A stretch of 43,323 bases of DNA from an uncultured bacterium. Its GTDB lineage: Bacteria; Verrucomicrobiota; Kiritimatiellia; RFP12; UBA1067. Location of the stretch: the NCBI GenBank assembly GCA_902799955.1, contig CADCCQ010000038.1, positions 1 to 43,323 of the forward strand, in the 5' to 3' direction. The position numbers and the translations under genes are program-made. The notes beneath the pieces were generated by a model. The model made no database searches. It was not told the origin of the DNA and saw only the letters and a program-made list of their open reading frames with translations. Positions 23,709-32,054 of the stretch are shown here, one piece after another (position 1 is the first letter of the stretch; each line of letters begins with the position of its first letter).

Positions 23709-25163
23709 CTATTTCAGCGGGGCGCAGTTTACGTGGTCGCGGATGAGACGGCGGCGGTGTTCCGCCGCACGGGCCGAGAACTCCTTGAAATCGCGCTTCG
23801 CCGGATCGGGGTTCGACCACGCGACCTCGGCGAACGCGAGGCCACGCGGCCAGACCTTCCACTCCAGCTCCGGAACGCTCCACACGTGTGATGTCCAAAG
23901 ACAGCACTCAACACCCGTAATGTGCCTGCGCGCCTCCGGCTTCACGCCCTCGTAGGGGTCGAAACGGTACGCCGCCTCGAACGGCAGCCAGCGGATGTCC
24001 GGTCTGAAGTAGAGATATGGGTCCTCTGGGAGCTTCTGCGAGTAGTCGAAATAGCAGTGCCAGTTTGGACAGGCGATCACATCATAGCCCATGTTCGCGG
24101 ACTTCGCGCCGGGCTTCACGTGGTAGCCCATCACAAGGACGTCACGCGGCGGCAGAAGCTCGTCCGGGAGGGAGGAGTCGTTGTTGCTCTCGCCGCGCGC
24201 GTCCGGCTTGCCGAACCCGACGGCGATTTCCTCCCAGCCGCACAGACGACGCCCCTTCGCGGCGAGGTGTCCGGCAAGGTGCCGCGTGAGCCACGGCAGA
24301 ATTCCCTTCACGCCGCCGAGATTCTCGCGCCTGACGAGCGACATGCATCGCGGACACTTCGCCCACGGCCCCGCCTTGCACTCGTCGCCGCCGATGTGCA
24401 CCACCTTGGAAGGGAAGAGCTCGCACACCCGGTCGAGTACCTTCTCCGCAAAGCGCACGGCCTCGGGATTCCCCACGCACATCGCGTTCCGCGCCCCCTT
24501 CGTGCAGGCGAATTTCGGATAGGCGCGCACCACAGCCCTGAAGTGTCCCGGGAAATCGATCTCAGGCACGATCGTGATGTGCCGCGCGGCGGCGAAGGCA
24601 AGAATCTCGCGCACGTCGCCCTCCGTGTAGAACGGCGGCACCTCGCGCTCGTGCGACCCCGACTTCCCGCATTTCTTCACAAGCTCGGGATATTCGGGAA
24701 TGAACAGCCGCCACGCCTGGTCATCCGTCAGGTGCCAGTGGAACACGTTCATCTTGTAGCGCGACATGAGATCGAGCAGTTTCTTGACCGCCACCTTTCC
24801 GAAGAACCTACGCGATTCGTCAAGCATCAACCCTCGCCACCTGAACGCGGGCGCGTCCTTGATTTCAAGACACGGAATGGTCGCATCCGTCGCGTCCGCC
24901 CGCAGCTGCGCGAGCGTCGCCTTTGCGTAGAAAAGGCCCGCGTCGTCCGAGTGGCGAATCGTCACGGCGTTCGTCGTTATGGAAAGCTCGTACCCTTCCG
25001 GCGGAATAGACGCGACAACCTCGACATTCGGCGCGGCGGCCGCGGCAAGCGCGACTCTTCCGCCGGTGACGGACATCTCCCTCGGCGCGGGAATGAGCAT
25101 CGGCGCGGCGAAAGCGGCGGACGCCGCGGCAAGCGCCGCAAACATAATACTGCTTCGTTTCAT
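23709..25163 (-). CDS. Secreted GH20 beta-N-acetylhexosaminidase
   Basis: A 484-residue GH20 enzyme that would release terminal GlcNAc/GalNAc from glycans or chitin fragments outside the cytoplasm. It has a signal peptide (SSIMFAALAAASAAFA), then the small alpha/beta domain (LIPAPREMSV, YELSITTNAVTIRHSDDAGLFYA). The barrel begins FRWRGLMLDESRRFFGK, with MNVFHWHLTDDQAWR, TIVPEIDFPGH and the catalytic Asp-Glu pair in HIGGDEC (D260, E261). A Trp-rich end (WTSHVWSVPELEWKVWPRGLAFAEVAW) completes the active site. Length is normal for a one-domain GH20. I chose the ATG at 25163 because upstream in-frame sequence belongs to the GH16 fragment in another frame. No clear Shine-Dalgarno. It precedes the AAA/nuclease gene. 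Confidence 0.95.
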   Translation of the reverse strand: MKRSSIMFAALAAASAAFAAPMLIPAPREMSVTGGRVALAAAAAPNVEVVASIPPEGYELSITTNAVTIRHSDDAGLFYAKATLAQLRADATDATIPCLEIKDAPAFRWRGLMLDESRRFFGKVAVKKLLDLMSRYKMNVFHWHLTDDQAWRLFIPEYPELVKKCGKSGSHEREVPPFYTEGDVREILAFAAARHITIVPEIDFPGHFRAVVRAYPKFACTKGARNAMCVGNPEAVRFAEKVLDRVCELFPSKVVHIGGDECKAGPWAKCPRCMSLVRRENLGGVKGILPWLTRHLAGHLAAKGRRLCGWEEIAVGFGKPDARGESNNDSSLPDELLPPRDVLVMGYHVKPGAKSANMGYDVIACPNWHCYFDYSQKLPEDPYLYFRPDIRWLPFEAAYRFDPYEGVKPEARRHITGVECCLWTSHVWSVPELEWKVWPRGLAFAEVAWSNPDPAKRDFKEFSARAAEHRRRLIRDHVNCAPLK

Positions 25164-25168
25164 GTTCG

Positions 25169-25405
25169 TTATTTTATGATATCGTAAACTCGGACGAAAT
25201 CGACGAGGAATTCGTCGCCAATCGCATCTTCCAGTTCCTTCACGCCCTTGCCGGTCATGTGGTTCTTGCGATACCACTTCGCCTCGGTGGTGAGAAGGAT
25301 GAACTCTTCCGTCTCCGAGACGGCCTCGCCTTTGCCGCGCCCGACCTTCGGGCCATGCTGCTTGCCGTCGATGAAAATCGTGTAGCCGTCCGGTTCCCAA
25401 TTTTG
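25169..25405 (-). pseudogene. C-terminal fragment of a GH16-like (concanavalin-fold) glucanase
   Basis: About 78 codons: QNWEPDGYTIFIDGKQHGP, SETEEFILLTTEAKW, and FLVDFVRVYDIIK-stop. These match the end of GH16 laminarinase-like domains (WEPDGYTFYVDG..., ...VDYVRVYD). The catalytic half is missing. The match begins about 8-10 bases after the surf3 stop codon (25411-25413), so the breakpoint is right at the end of surf3. GH20 starts 6 bases after it. Probably a gene cut by the arrival of surf3. Confidence 0.8.
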
Positions 25406-25410
25406 ACATA

Positions 25411-28041
25411 TTACCTGACAATGATGGTCAAGCCACGGAGGGCGTACAGCCCGTCGTCCTTCTTCACGAGACACCCCGCCCTGACCGAGTCGTCCGACCG
25501 AACAAATGTGAGACTGTCCCAGTTCGACGGCTTGTCCGCCGCATTCGCCCATTTGAAGATCGGGTTGCGGATACGCGCGCTTCCGAGCTTCACGTGGATC
25601 GTCGCGCCGTCCTCGAACTGGATGTTCCGCGCGTTCACGCCAGACGAGACGTTGTTCGCGCTCCTCGCGTCGAGCGGGGAGGCGCGCCCCGACAGGTCGA
25701 GCGTCGCGCCCGTCTTGAGTTTCGTGCCGTAGAAGCAGTCGGTATTCGGCTGGAACGTCCCGTTGACGACGACGGGGCCGTATAAGTCCGACCTATTGTC
25801 CGCGCCAGTCGTATTGACGATGTAGTCCTTGACCGTCGGAACGGCTCTGGCAGACCCGACCACGCGGAGTTTGGTCTCTCCGCCCATGACCAGCGTTGCG
25901 TTGGAGAGGTCGGACATCGGTGGATAGAAACTGAAGTTCGCGCTGCCGATCACGGAGAGGGTCCCCGTCTCTCCGCCGCTCGAGACAAGTCCGCGCATGA
26001 CGAAGCCTTTATCGCTGCTAGTGTCGATCGTCAGCGTATGTCCGCCTAAGTCGAGCGACGCCGTCGCGCTGTCGTCGCCGAAGGTTCCCGTGTTTCCGTC
26101 TGTCAGCCGAATCATGCCATAATCAAAGTTCGGGGTAAAGGTTGAATCCGCCGTCAGCGCAAGCGACGCGACCAGCGGGGACTGATTTAGGTTCAACCCG
26201 GTTTCCGTGTAAACCGAATTGGCAATCCTGCCGCCGTCCAGCACGAAATGATAGTTCGCAAAGTGCGTCTTCCCGTTCATCTCCAGCGTGCCGCTGGCGT
26301 CGCCGTCTGCGGAGACGGTAACGACGCCGCCGTTCGGGCCGAGGATGTTGTCCGAACCCCTGCCACCGCAAAGAAGGGTGCCGTCCGCCACGCGCGTCCC
26401 GCCCGTGTAGGACTGCGCGGCCTTCGCCGCGACGAAATCGCCCTTCCCCTCCTTCACGAGCTTCACATTCCCTTCCAACTTGATGCAGTCATTGGTGACC
26501 GTGCTACCCGCAGCGACGTTGACGCGCACGTCCGCCGGATCGATCAAGTCCGACAGCGCACTCTCTACGGCTCCGACCGCCGTGAAGTTTCCGTTCCCCG
26601 ACTTCGTGTAGAACGCCTTCGCCACGCGGTCGTACACGCCGATCGCGCCGTCGCTCGCGCGCTTCGCGGGAACGACATCGCTCTTCAGCGTACCGTCGCT
26701 ACCATACACCTTGAACCGATAGAACCGCACTTTTGCATAGTTGGCATTTGCCGCACCGGCGGTATTCACGGTAAAAAGGTAGAACGGCGAAACAGGTGTG
26801 AACGACGACGCGCCGGATATTGCAACCGTCTTAACTGCCAATCCTCCTGGATAATTGACGGTGAAACTGAGGTTCTTGCCGTCCATGACGATCACGTAAT
26901 CGTCTGTCGTATTTAGCGCCTGACCAAAAGATGGCTGTTTGTTAGAATAGTCGATTCGCGGATTGTTGTTGTTCAAATAAAGATTGAATGCCCGATTTAA
27001 AGTGGCCTGACGCGAACCGAACAGGAATTGGTTCTTAGTCGCCAAGAACCTCACATCCATCTCCACGCGGTCGTTTTCGGCAGGCGTGTAATCGGCGAGC
27101 GATGCGTACGACGCACCGTCCGTGTCAAGGTAGGACAGCCGGGAGTAACCCTCAATTGTGTTGACAATCCGCGATTCCCCCTTGGCGGTGAACGCGCCAG
27201 TGCCCCTGTTCCCGTAGAAATTCCCGCTCACGAGGTCATAGACGCCGATCACGCCGGCGTTTTTGTCGTAGGCGGGCACGACATTACACTTCAGCGAACC
27301 GTCGCTCCCGTATGCCCTAAACCAATAGAAGCGCACCTTCGCACCAAGCGATGATGAATTGAGAGTGAACAGGCTGAACGGATTCACCGCTTCAAACGTC
27401 GTGTTTGTCATCGCGACTGCGGGCTTTATGTAAACGCCGTCTGACAAGACATAAAAACTGTGGTTTCCGCCATCCATGACGATTGTGTAGTCATCGGTCG
27501 TATTGAGAGTCTGACCAAACCACGGCTGCGTGTTGTCATAGTCGATTCGAAAAGCGAGTTTGTTCACATAAAGATTGAAGGCTCGGCTCAATGCGGCTGC
27601 GCGCGAACCAAACAGAAACTGCTCCGTAGGGGCAGGCGAGAGAAACCTCACGCACATCTCCACGCGGTCGGTTGAGGCAAGCGAATAGTCGGAAAGCGAG
27701 ACATACTGTCTCCCGTCCGTTTCGAGATACGTAAGGCCAGCGTATCCCACCGCGATGTCGTTTGTCGTCGCAAGAGCCGTGCTTGCAAGAGCACCAACGG
27801 TCAGGTTGTGTCCGTTGAGATCGACCGTCGCGCCGGCGGCGAACTCGACGGAATCGTATGCCGTCCAGTCCTCGTCCCCTGTCATGGTGTACACACCAGA
27901 GACCTGCTTCGTCTCAGCAGAAGCGGTGAACGGCATCGCAGCACCCATGATGGATACCGCCAGCACAGCCGCTCCATACGACGAGAGAAAAGCGGCTAAA
28001 CTACGCCCTCCCTGATTTTCATCGTTTTTTTGCAGTTTCAG
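25411..28041 (-). CDS. Surf3: secreted surface protein, two LamG-like modules and a PATR repeat, probable CTG start
   Basis: An 876-residue protein if it begins at the CTG at 28041. That codon sits exactly 7 bases after AAGGAG, as the ATG of surf2 does, and is followed by the same AAACTG. The frame then reads through GGRSLAAFLSSYGAAVLAVS into a signal peptide ending MPFTASA. The first conventional start is a GTG at 27966. Two modules near residues 100 and 300 are paralogous: LTYLETDGRQYVSLSDY and LSYLDTDGASYASLADY, with shared FLFGSR, RAFNLY, FGQ.LNTTDDY.IVMDG. A PATR unit (AQSYTGGTRV, ~545) and a beta-helical stretch follow. The C-terminus is RGLTIIVR-stop. Just upstream is a decayed Rpn gene; just downstream is the GH16 fragment. 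Confidence 0.85.
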   Translation of the reverse strand: MKLQKNDENQGGRSLAAFLSSYGAAVLAVSIMGAAMPFTASAETKQVSGVYTMTGDEDWTAYDSVEFAAGATVDLNGHNLTVGALASTALATTNDIAVGYAGLTYLETDGRQYVSLSDYSLASTDRVEMCVRFLSPAPTEQFLFGSRAAALSRAFNLYVNKLAFRIDYDNTQPWFGQTLNTTDDYTIVMDGGNHSFYVLSDGVYIKPAVAMTNTTFEAVNPFSLFTLNSSSLGAKVRFYWFRAYGSDGSLKCNVVPAYDKNAGVIGVYDLVSGNFYGNRGTGAFTAKGESRIVNTIEGYSRLSYLDTDGASYASLADYTPAENDRVEMDVRFLATKNQFLFGSRQATLNRAFNLYLNNNNPRIDYSNKQPSFGQALNTTDDYVIVMDGKNLSFTVNYPGGLAVKTVAISGASSFTPVSPFYLFTVNTAGAANANYAKVRFYRFKVYGSDGTLKSDVVPAKRASDGAIGVYDRVAKAFYTKSGNGNFTAVGAVESALSDLIDPADVRVNVAAGSTVTNDCIKLEGNVKLVKEGKGDFVAAKAAQSYTGGTRVADGTLLCGGRGSDNILGPNGGVVTVSADGDASGTLEMNGKTHFANYHFVLDGGRIANSVYTETGLNLNQSPLVASLALTADSTFTPNFDYGMIRLTDGNTGTFGDDSATASLDLGGHTLTIDTSSDKGFVMRGLVSSGGETGTLSVIGSANFSFYPPMSDLSNATLVMGGETKLRVVGSARAVPTVKDYIVNTTGADNRSDLYGPVVVNGTFQPNTDCFYGTKLKTGATLDLSGRASPLDARSANNVSSGVNARNIQFEDGATIHVKLGSARIRNPIFKWANAADKPSNWDSLTFVRSDDSVRAGCLVKKDDGLYALRGLTIIVR

Positions 28042-28129
28042 CGCTTTTCTCCTTGTTTTGTTTGTTTTGCTTTCGGCGTTCCCGCCGCTTCAATCGTTCC
28101 GTTTCGGCGCGCTCGGTGATCGCGCCCTA

Positions 28130-28155
28130 CCTTTCAATCCTTCAACTTTTCAACC
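28130..28155. repeat. TTCAAC-rich repeat between Rpn remnant and surf3
   Basis: CTTTCAATCCTTCAAC and TTTTCAACC words, adjoining the stop codon of the Rpn remnant. A related ACCTTTCAACCCTTCA occurs at 21893-21908 at the end of the AAA/nuclease gene. Confidence 0.5.
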
Positions 28156-28470
28156 TCACAACTCCATCTGGAGCTTCTTGACCTGCGCAAGCGAAAGGCC
28201 GGAATACCTTGCAATGTCCTTCAACGCAAGAATGCCGTCCTTCAGCATCCGCATTGCCGTTGCGAGCATTGTCTCGCGCCTGCCTTTGCGCTCGCCCTCT
28301 AGTTTGCCGCGCGCCTCGCCGCGCGCCTCGATTCTTTCCATAGCCTCGCACATGTAGTGCCTCCCTTCTTCTGAATTCTTGAATTGACTGACTCTCTTCC
28401 TGAGAACTTCGAAATACATTTCCGCCGCGTCGCGGCTCGGTAAATCACATATCCAAACAGTTGCAAAACC
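28156..28470 (-). pseudogene. C-terminal remnant of an Rpn family nuclease
   Basis: About 105 codons recognisable as an Rpn C-terminus: KRVSQFKNSEEGRHYMCEAM, an EARGEARGKLEGERKG charged coil, then MLKDGILALKDIARYSGLSL and AQVKKLQ. The nuclease domain is absent. Upstream the frame runs into palindrome H (28482-28548), which suggests that insertion or deletion at the palindrome removed the 5' part. It occupies the same position relative to surf3 as the intact nucleases do to surf1 and surf2. Confidence 0.8.
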
Positions 28471-28715
28471 TCTTTTGATTGTCCATGTAGAACATGTAAA
28501 ACATATTAAACACTGGCATGAATACATGTCTTGCCTGTTCTACATGGATAAAGTCTTCCGGCTTCATCACGTATGCAGACCACCCCGCCCTCGCCTTTCG
28601 GGCGACGGCCTTGACCGCTTTCCGCGCTTCGCTCTGCATACTCTTCGTCATGTCGCTTCTGTCCAATTTTTCGCTCAAGAGGACTACGCCCCAAAGCAAA
28701 CGTGACATAATTATA
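28471..28715 (-). other. Palindrome H and unrecognised coding-like fragment
   Basis: Next to palindrome H the minus strand has an open stretch with SEARKAVKAVARKARAGWSA and YVMKPEDFIHVE that reads like protein and is neither Rpn nor any family I recognise. It runs into the palindrome in frame. It may be the 5' fragment of another broken gene. Confidence 0.3.
28482..28548. repeat. Repeat H, palindrome at the edge of the Rpn remnant
   Basis: Arms TCCATGTAGAACA (28482-28494) and TGTTCTACATGGA (28536-28548) are perfect inverted repeats around AT-rich CATGTAAAACAT-type words. The style matches repeats A-E. Confidence 0.9.
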
Positions 28716-29330
28716 TCACAAATCCCTGCCTCCGCTGGAAATTCGCGAAAACTTTTCATGGAAACGCGACAGGTTGTAGGTGCAGTTGTTGATTTCCCTC
28801 ATGCGGTCGACAAGTGGCTCGTAGCGCTTGAAATCCCATGTCACCAAGCCCTTGTTGGAGTCGCGGTTCGAGGGATCGTTGAGCGGGTCGGTCGGGTCGT
28901 TGTCGCCGTACTTGAACCAGTGCCAGCCCACGCACGCGCCACCCTTGATCAGCTCGTTCACGAAGTTCTGGTAGAAGATCCCGCGCTCGTCCTGCGTATG
29001 TACGAGCCAGCCGGCGCCGGGTTTGAATCCAGCCACGGCCTTCGCGAGAAAGAGGTTGCCGGCGGGGTCCACCATCCACCAGCGCCCGTTGATCTTCCGC
29101 ACGCGGAAGAAGCCGTCGGGGTTGCCCACGTGCGTGCCAAGCCAGCCGCCGTATTCGTCCAGGGCGGGGTCGGGCGACGGCGTGAAGCCGGGGATGCGGT
29201 CGATAGAGAACGCTTCGTAGGATGTCCAGGGCTTCGTCGCGGCCCTGCGACTCTCCACCTTGTAGGGCGACGGCGCGGCGACGCATGCGGCGCTATACAC
29301 AACCGCGGCGGCTATGAACGTTAGTTTCAT
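28716..29330 (-). pseudogene. Agarase-like glycosidase with the catalytic middle deleted
   Basis: An open 204-codon frame with signal peptide (LTFIAAAVVYSAACVAA). Residues to about 98 match the N-terminus of agarase-like (GH50/GH86-type) proteins (NGRWWMVDPAGNLFLAKAVA). From about residue 99 it matches their C-terminus (GWLVHTQDERGIFYQNFVNE, VGWHWFKYGDNDP, SNRDSNKGLV). The several hundred residues of barrel between are gone, with the frame kept. It has AGGAGG and a TATAAT upstream, so it may still be expressed, but cannot be an active glycosidase. Family assignment is from remembered motifs. Confidence 0.7.
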
Positions 29331-29343
29331 TGATGCCTCCTAT

Positions 29344-29349
29344 ATTATA
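29344..29349 (-). promoter_or_regulatory. -10 box of the agarase-like remnant
   Basis: TATAAT on the minus strand, 14 bases before the ATG at 29330, overlapping TATAGGAGG. The -35 region is weak. Confidence 0.4.
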
Positions 29350-29467
29350 CCACAACAAAAGCCAATTGTCTCTACTTCCGTGAATCTAGTATCTTGTTGA
29401 TTATGGAATTGTGGAATTATGCAATCAGCCATTATCCAATGCAGAATTGCTTCCGCTCGCAAACCTG

Positions 29468-29517
29468 AATTGGAAATTGAAATTGGTAATGGCAACATTT
29501 TCACATTGGCAACATTA
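29468..29517. repeat. Repeat A copy 5 (half element)
   Basis: AATTGGAAATTGAAATTGG followed by TAATGGCAACATTTTCACATT corresponds to one half of repeat A, in the same orientation as copy 4. The other arm is missing. Confidence 0.8.
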
Positions 29518-29530
29518 TAGGCATGTGATC

Positions 29531-29553
29531 CTTGTGGGGACTCTCCCCGCAAG
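29531..29553. repeat. Repeat I copy 1, hairpin
   Basis: Stem CTTGTGGGGA / TCCCCGCAAG with a CTC loop. A longer copy is at 42829-42857 and a half copy near 42707-42725. Confidence 0.75.
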
Positions 29554-29554
29554 A

Positions 29555-29630
29555 GATTTTGGCCGTGGATAAGTGTAGAAATTACAATTGTCAGCGCCGC
29601 CATGCTTCTGATGAACTCGCTTCTTGCCAT
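29555..29630 (-). pseudogene. Orphan N-terminus of a secreted protein
   Basis: ATG at 29630 opens MARSEFIRSMAALTIVISTL, a signal-peptide-like start of the REFIRSMAAL type common in exported PVC-group proteins. It then runs into hairpin I and repeat A. Only about 25 codons remain. Confidence 0.45.
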
Positions 29631-29667
29631 GGCATCCTCGTTCCTTCATGTTCCTTGGCAAACGCGT

Positions 29668-30189
29668 TCACGGACGGAGCATAATGGATCTAAACGCCGC
29701 GATCTCCGCCTCGGTCACGCCGCAGTCGAGGAGGTACAGTTCGATTCTGCGGGCGAGCGGATCGCCGGGCTTGCCGTATTTCGCAAAACCCGCGTCGAAA
29801 TGCTACGTGCCGCGCGCGTGCTTCGGATCGTCCACGCCGGGAATGGACATCCCGTTGTAGAACGTGGATTCCCAGTCGCGCTCCAGATCCTCCTTGCCCA
29901 CGCCGAGCATCTTGCGGAAGTCCTGGTAGCGCGGCGCGTCCGAGTACTCCTTCAGCACGTTCAGCGTATGGGACGCGCCCATCTGCGTGTCGCAGAGCGC
30001 AACGACGTTCACGAGATCCCTGTAGTACGCGAACATGGAGAAGTCGTGCGCGGCCTGGTGGCCAATGCCCACGAACGCCATGTTCACCTTGCCGCCAGGC
30101 GATGCCGCCGAGGAGCGCAGGTTCGGAAACGCACACGTCGCTGCGGAAGCCGCGGCCGTGCGCAGGAAGTCACGTCGCTATTGCTTCAT
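29668..30189 (-). pseudogene. Gfo/Idh/MocA-like oxidoreductase fragment with two in-frame amber stops
   Basis: The ATG at 30189 overlaps the stop of the glycosidase upstream (ATGA). The frame reads MKQ, TAG (30180-30178), then RRDFLRTAAASAATCA, a Tat signal, and NMAFVGIGHQAAHDF...VVALCDTQ, a Rossmann NAD-binding start. After QDFRKML the usual domain is missing. A segment ending PGVDDPKHARGT-TAG-HFDAGFAKYG and LARRIELYLLDCGV continues to TGA at 29670-29668; I do not recognise that tail. The two stops and the missing middle mark it as a pseudogene. TAG is a normal stop in this window (surf1, surf4, surf5), so recoding is unlikely. Confidence 0.75.
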
Positions 30190-31937
30190 TTGTCTTTCCC
30201 CGCATTCCCCCACTTGTCCACGCTCTTCACAGAGAAAACTGGAGGCGCGCAATTTATTGCGTCCGAGGCGATTGCAGCCAACTGCGGCCCACCCAAATCG
30301 AGCGACGTCGCCACTGTCGAGGCGATCTGCTTCCCGTCCTTGTACACGCGGTAGTAGCGGTGTTCGGGCTCCTCGCTCGGCTCCCAGGCGAGCAGTCCGT
30401 TCGCGACGCGGAGTCCCGTCACGGCGGCGGGTTGCCTGTCCACGTAGTCCGTCGTGAGGAACGTGATGGACTTCGCCGGGAGAGCCACGCTGAAGGCGCC
30501 GTCCTTCGCCGTCACCGTGCCGGACATCGGCTGCAGGTCGTTGAACGGGCTGTACGGCACGTGCGCGACCTCGTACACGTAGCGACGCAACGGCTGGTGG
30601 AACGCGGGCGTGCCGTCCGCGCGCGATTTCCACGACGAGCAGTCGACTGCGACTGTCTTCTCCGGGCCACGGTTGACGAGCGCGATGGAGACGGACTGGT
30701 CAGGGTTGATCACCGCGCCGCCACGCAGCATCGGGTCGGCGAACGCACAGGGCAGCACGGTCGCATTTTTCCTGAAAAGCTTCGCGAGCCACCCCATCGC
30801 GTAGAGCTCGGCGTACGCCCTGTAATCGCGATCCGTCGAGCTCCAGCGAAACGCACCCCACTTGTTGTACTTGGTGTCGAGACGGTAGCCGCACTTCCCG
30901 GCCTCGTAGATGGCCCGTTCGGACGGCGAGTCGCCGTCCTCGATCACGAACGGGTCGGGGTAGTCCACGAAGCTCCAGCTCACGCATGCGAGCGTCCCCT
31001 GGTTCATGGCCGCAAGCCCCACCTCGCACTTGCTCAGCACGCTTTCCTCGCACGTCTCGGGCTGACGCAGGTTGTAGCCCCCGTCGTCCCACATCACGCC
31101 GCGCCGTCCGCGCACGGGGCAGAAGCCGAACTCGCCGAGGATGTAGCGCTTCGCATTGCTTGACAGCGCACGCTGCACGACGTTGGAGAAGTACACGTTG
31201 CAGTCGTTCCAGAGCTTGAGGTCGTTGGCCTTGCGCCCGTACACGTACCAGTGCGTGCAGTACGCGCCCACGTAGTCGCCCATGTTCGCCTTGATCCAGT
31301 CTAACATCGGGTAGATGTTCTTGGGAGCTTCGGGATTCGGCGACGCCGACTCGTCGGAGGCGAGGAGGCGGATGTCGAGATCGTGCCGACGGAACGCGCG
31401 GAAGAGCGCGACGTTGAACTTCTTGAAAAGCTCCCACCGACCCTTCTGCGCGAACCAGCCCCCCCGGTCCCCGTTCATCAGCTCGTTCGTGAGGCAGTAG
31501 TAGCGGATCTTGCGGCAGTTGCGCGCCTTGATCAGGTATTCGAGGTTCTTCGCGACCTTCTCGGCGTATTCGTCGGCGTCAAGTTCCTCCGCGAGCGGCG
31601 GCATGGCGCACGGCACGGCGTAGAGCGTGGTGCCGGCTTTCCGGAACGTGAGGTCGTAGTAGTCGGCGAAGCGGTCGAGCTGCTCCTGCGACTCGTCGGC
31701 GAAGCCCGTGTAAACGCGCGAGAAGGATGGCGAGATTTCCATGAACGTCTTGAGGACGCGCTGGTCGCGGAAGTCGTCCGGCATGAGCGCCACGAAGTTG
31801 GCCTCCGAGTTCTGGAAGCCGAACCCGTTGAAAAGCCATCGGAAGTACGGCTTCGTGATCGTCACATCCGCCGCCCCGAGCGAACTGCCGACCAAGAGCA
31901 TCGCTGCCGACACTGACAGCATTTCCCTTGTTTCCAT
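30186..31937 (-). CDS. Secreted clan GH-A glycoside hydrolase (GH30/GH39-like) with C-terminal Fn3-like domain
   Basis: A 583-residue secreted glycosidase. Signal peptide EMLSVSAAMLLVGSSLGAA, then a barrel. The acid/base Glu is in YCLTNELMNGD (E152), and the likely nucleophile is in YILGEFGF (E269). This spacing and the NE/E pair are those of clan GH-A. THWYVYGRK is a strand motif near the active site. A beta-sandwich (VSIALVNRGPEKTVAVD, YEVAHVPYSPFNDLQPMSG) follows. The last ~90 residues (AAVTGLRVANGLLAWEPSEE, YYRVYKDGKQIAST) are fibronectin type III-like. I cannot fix the GH family or substrate. Start: ATG at 31937 with AAAGGAC upstream; an ATG at 31922 is possible. The pseudogene downstream overlaps by ATGA, showing a former operon. 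Confidence 0.85.
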   Translation of the reverse strand: METREMLSVSAAMLLVGSSLGAADVTITKPYFRWLFNGFGFQNSEANFVALMPDDFRDQRVLKTFMEISPSFSRVYTGFADESQEQLDRFADYYDLTFRKAGTTLYAVPCAMPPLAEELDADEYAEKVAKNLEYLIKARNCRKIRYYCLTNELMNGDRGGWFAQKGRWELFKKFNVALFRAFRRHDLDIRLLASDESASPNPEAPKNIYPMLDWIKANMGDYVGAYCTHWYVYGRKANDLKLWNDCNVYFSNVVQRALSSNAKRYILGEFGFCPVRGRRGVMWDDGGYNLRQPETCEESVLSKCEVGLAAMNQGTLACVSWSFVDYPDPFVIEDGDSPSERAIYEAGKCGYRLDTKYNKWGAFRWSSTDRDYRAYAELYAMGWLAKLFRKNATVLPCAFADPMLRGGAVINPDQSVSIALVNRGPEKTVAVDCSSWKSRADGTPAFHQPLRRYVYEVAHVPYSPFNDLQPMSGTVTAKDGAFSVALPAKSITFLTTDYVDRQPAAVTGLRVANGLLAWEPSEEPEHRYYRVYKDGKQIASTVATSLDLGGPQLAAIASDAINCAPPVFSVKSVDKWGNAGKDK

Positions 31938-32000
31938 CTTGTTATCGTCCTTTTTCTTGTCGTTTATTTAACATCAGAGTGGTGCCGCAGGAGATCTCCG

Positions 32001-32015
32001 GGGACAGACCCCGTC
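32001..32015. repeat. CGGGG-ACAGA-CCCCG hairpin
   Basis: A 15-bp inverted repeat in the gap between surf4 and the glycosidase. GGGGTCTGTCCCC-type elements are frequent in environmental genomes. It could also act as a weak terminator for surf4. Confidence 0.55.
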
Positions 32016-32054
32016 GAAATCCGGGCGTGGGGAAACCCGTTCTGGACGCTACGC

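Larger units (their letters stand above)
29331..29667. other. Spacer with repeats and an orphan signal-peptide start
   Basis: No complete gene. It holds repeat A copy 5 (29468-29517), hairpin I (29531-29553), other AATTGTGGAATTATGC words, and the start of a lost secreted protein (29555-29630). Confidence 0.7.

Noticed and set aside
29668..30189. TAG recoded as an amino acid (alternative code or pyrrolysine)
   Set aside because: TAG ends surf1, surf4 and surf5 at the expected place, and no pyrrolysine genes are visible. Decay is simpler.
30102..31163. Plus-strand frame opposite the clan GH-A glycosidase
   Set aside because: Low-complexity shadow, no start signal, and the opposite strand has both catalytic glutamates.
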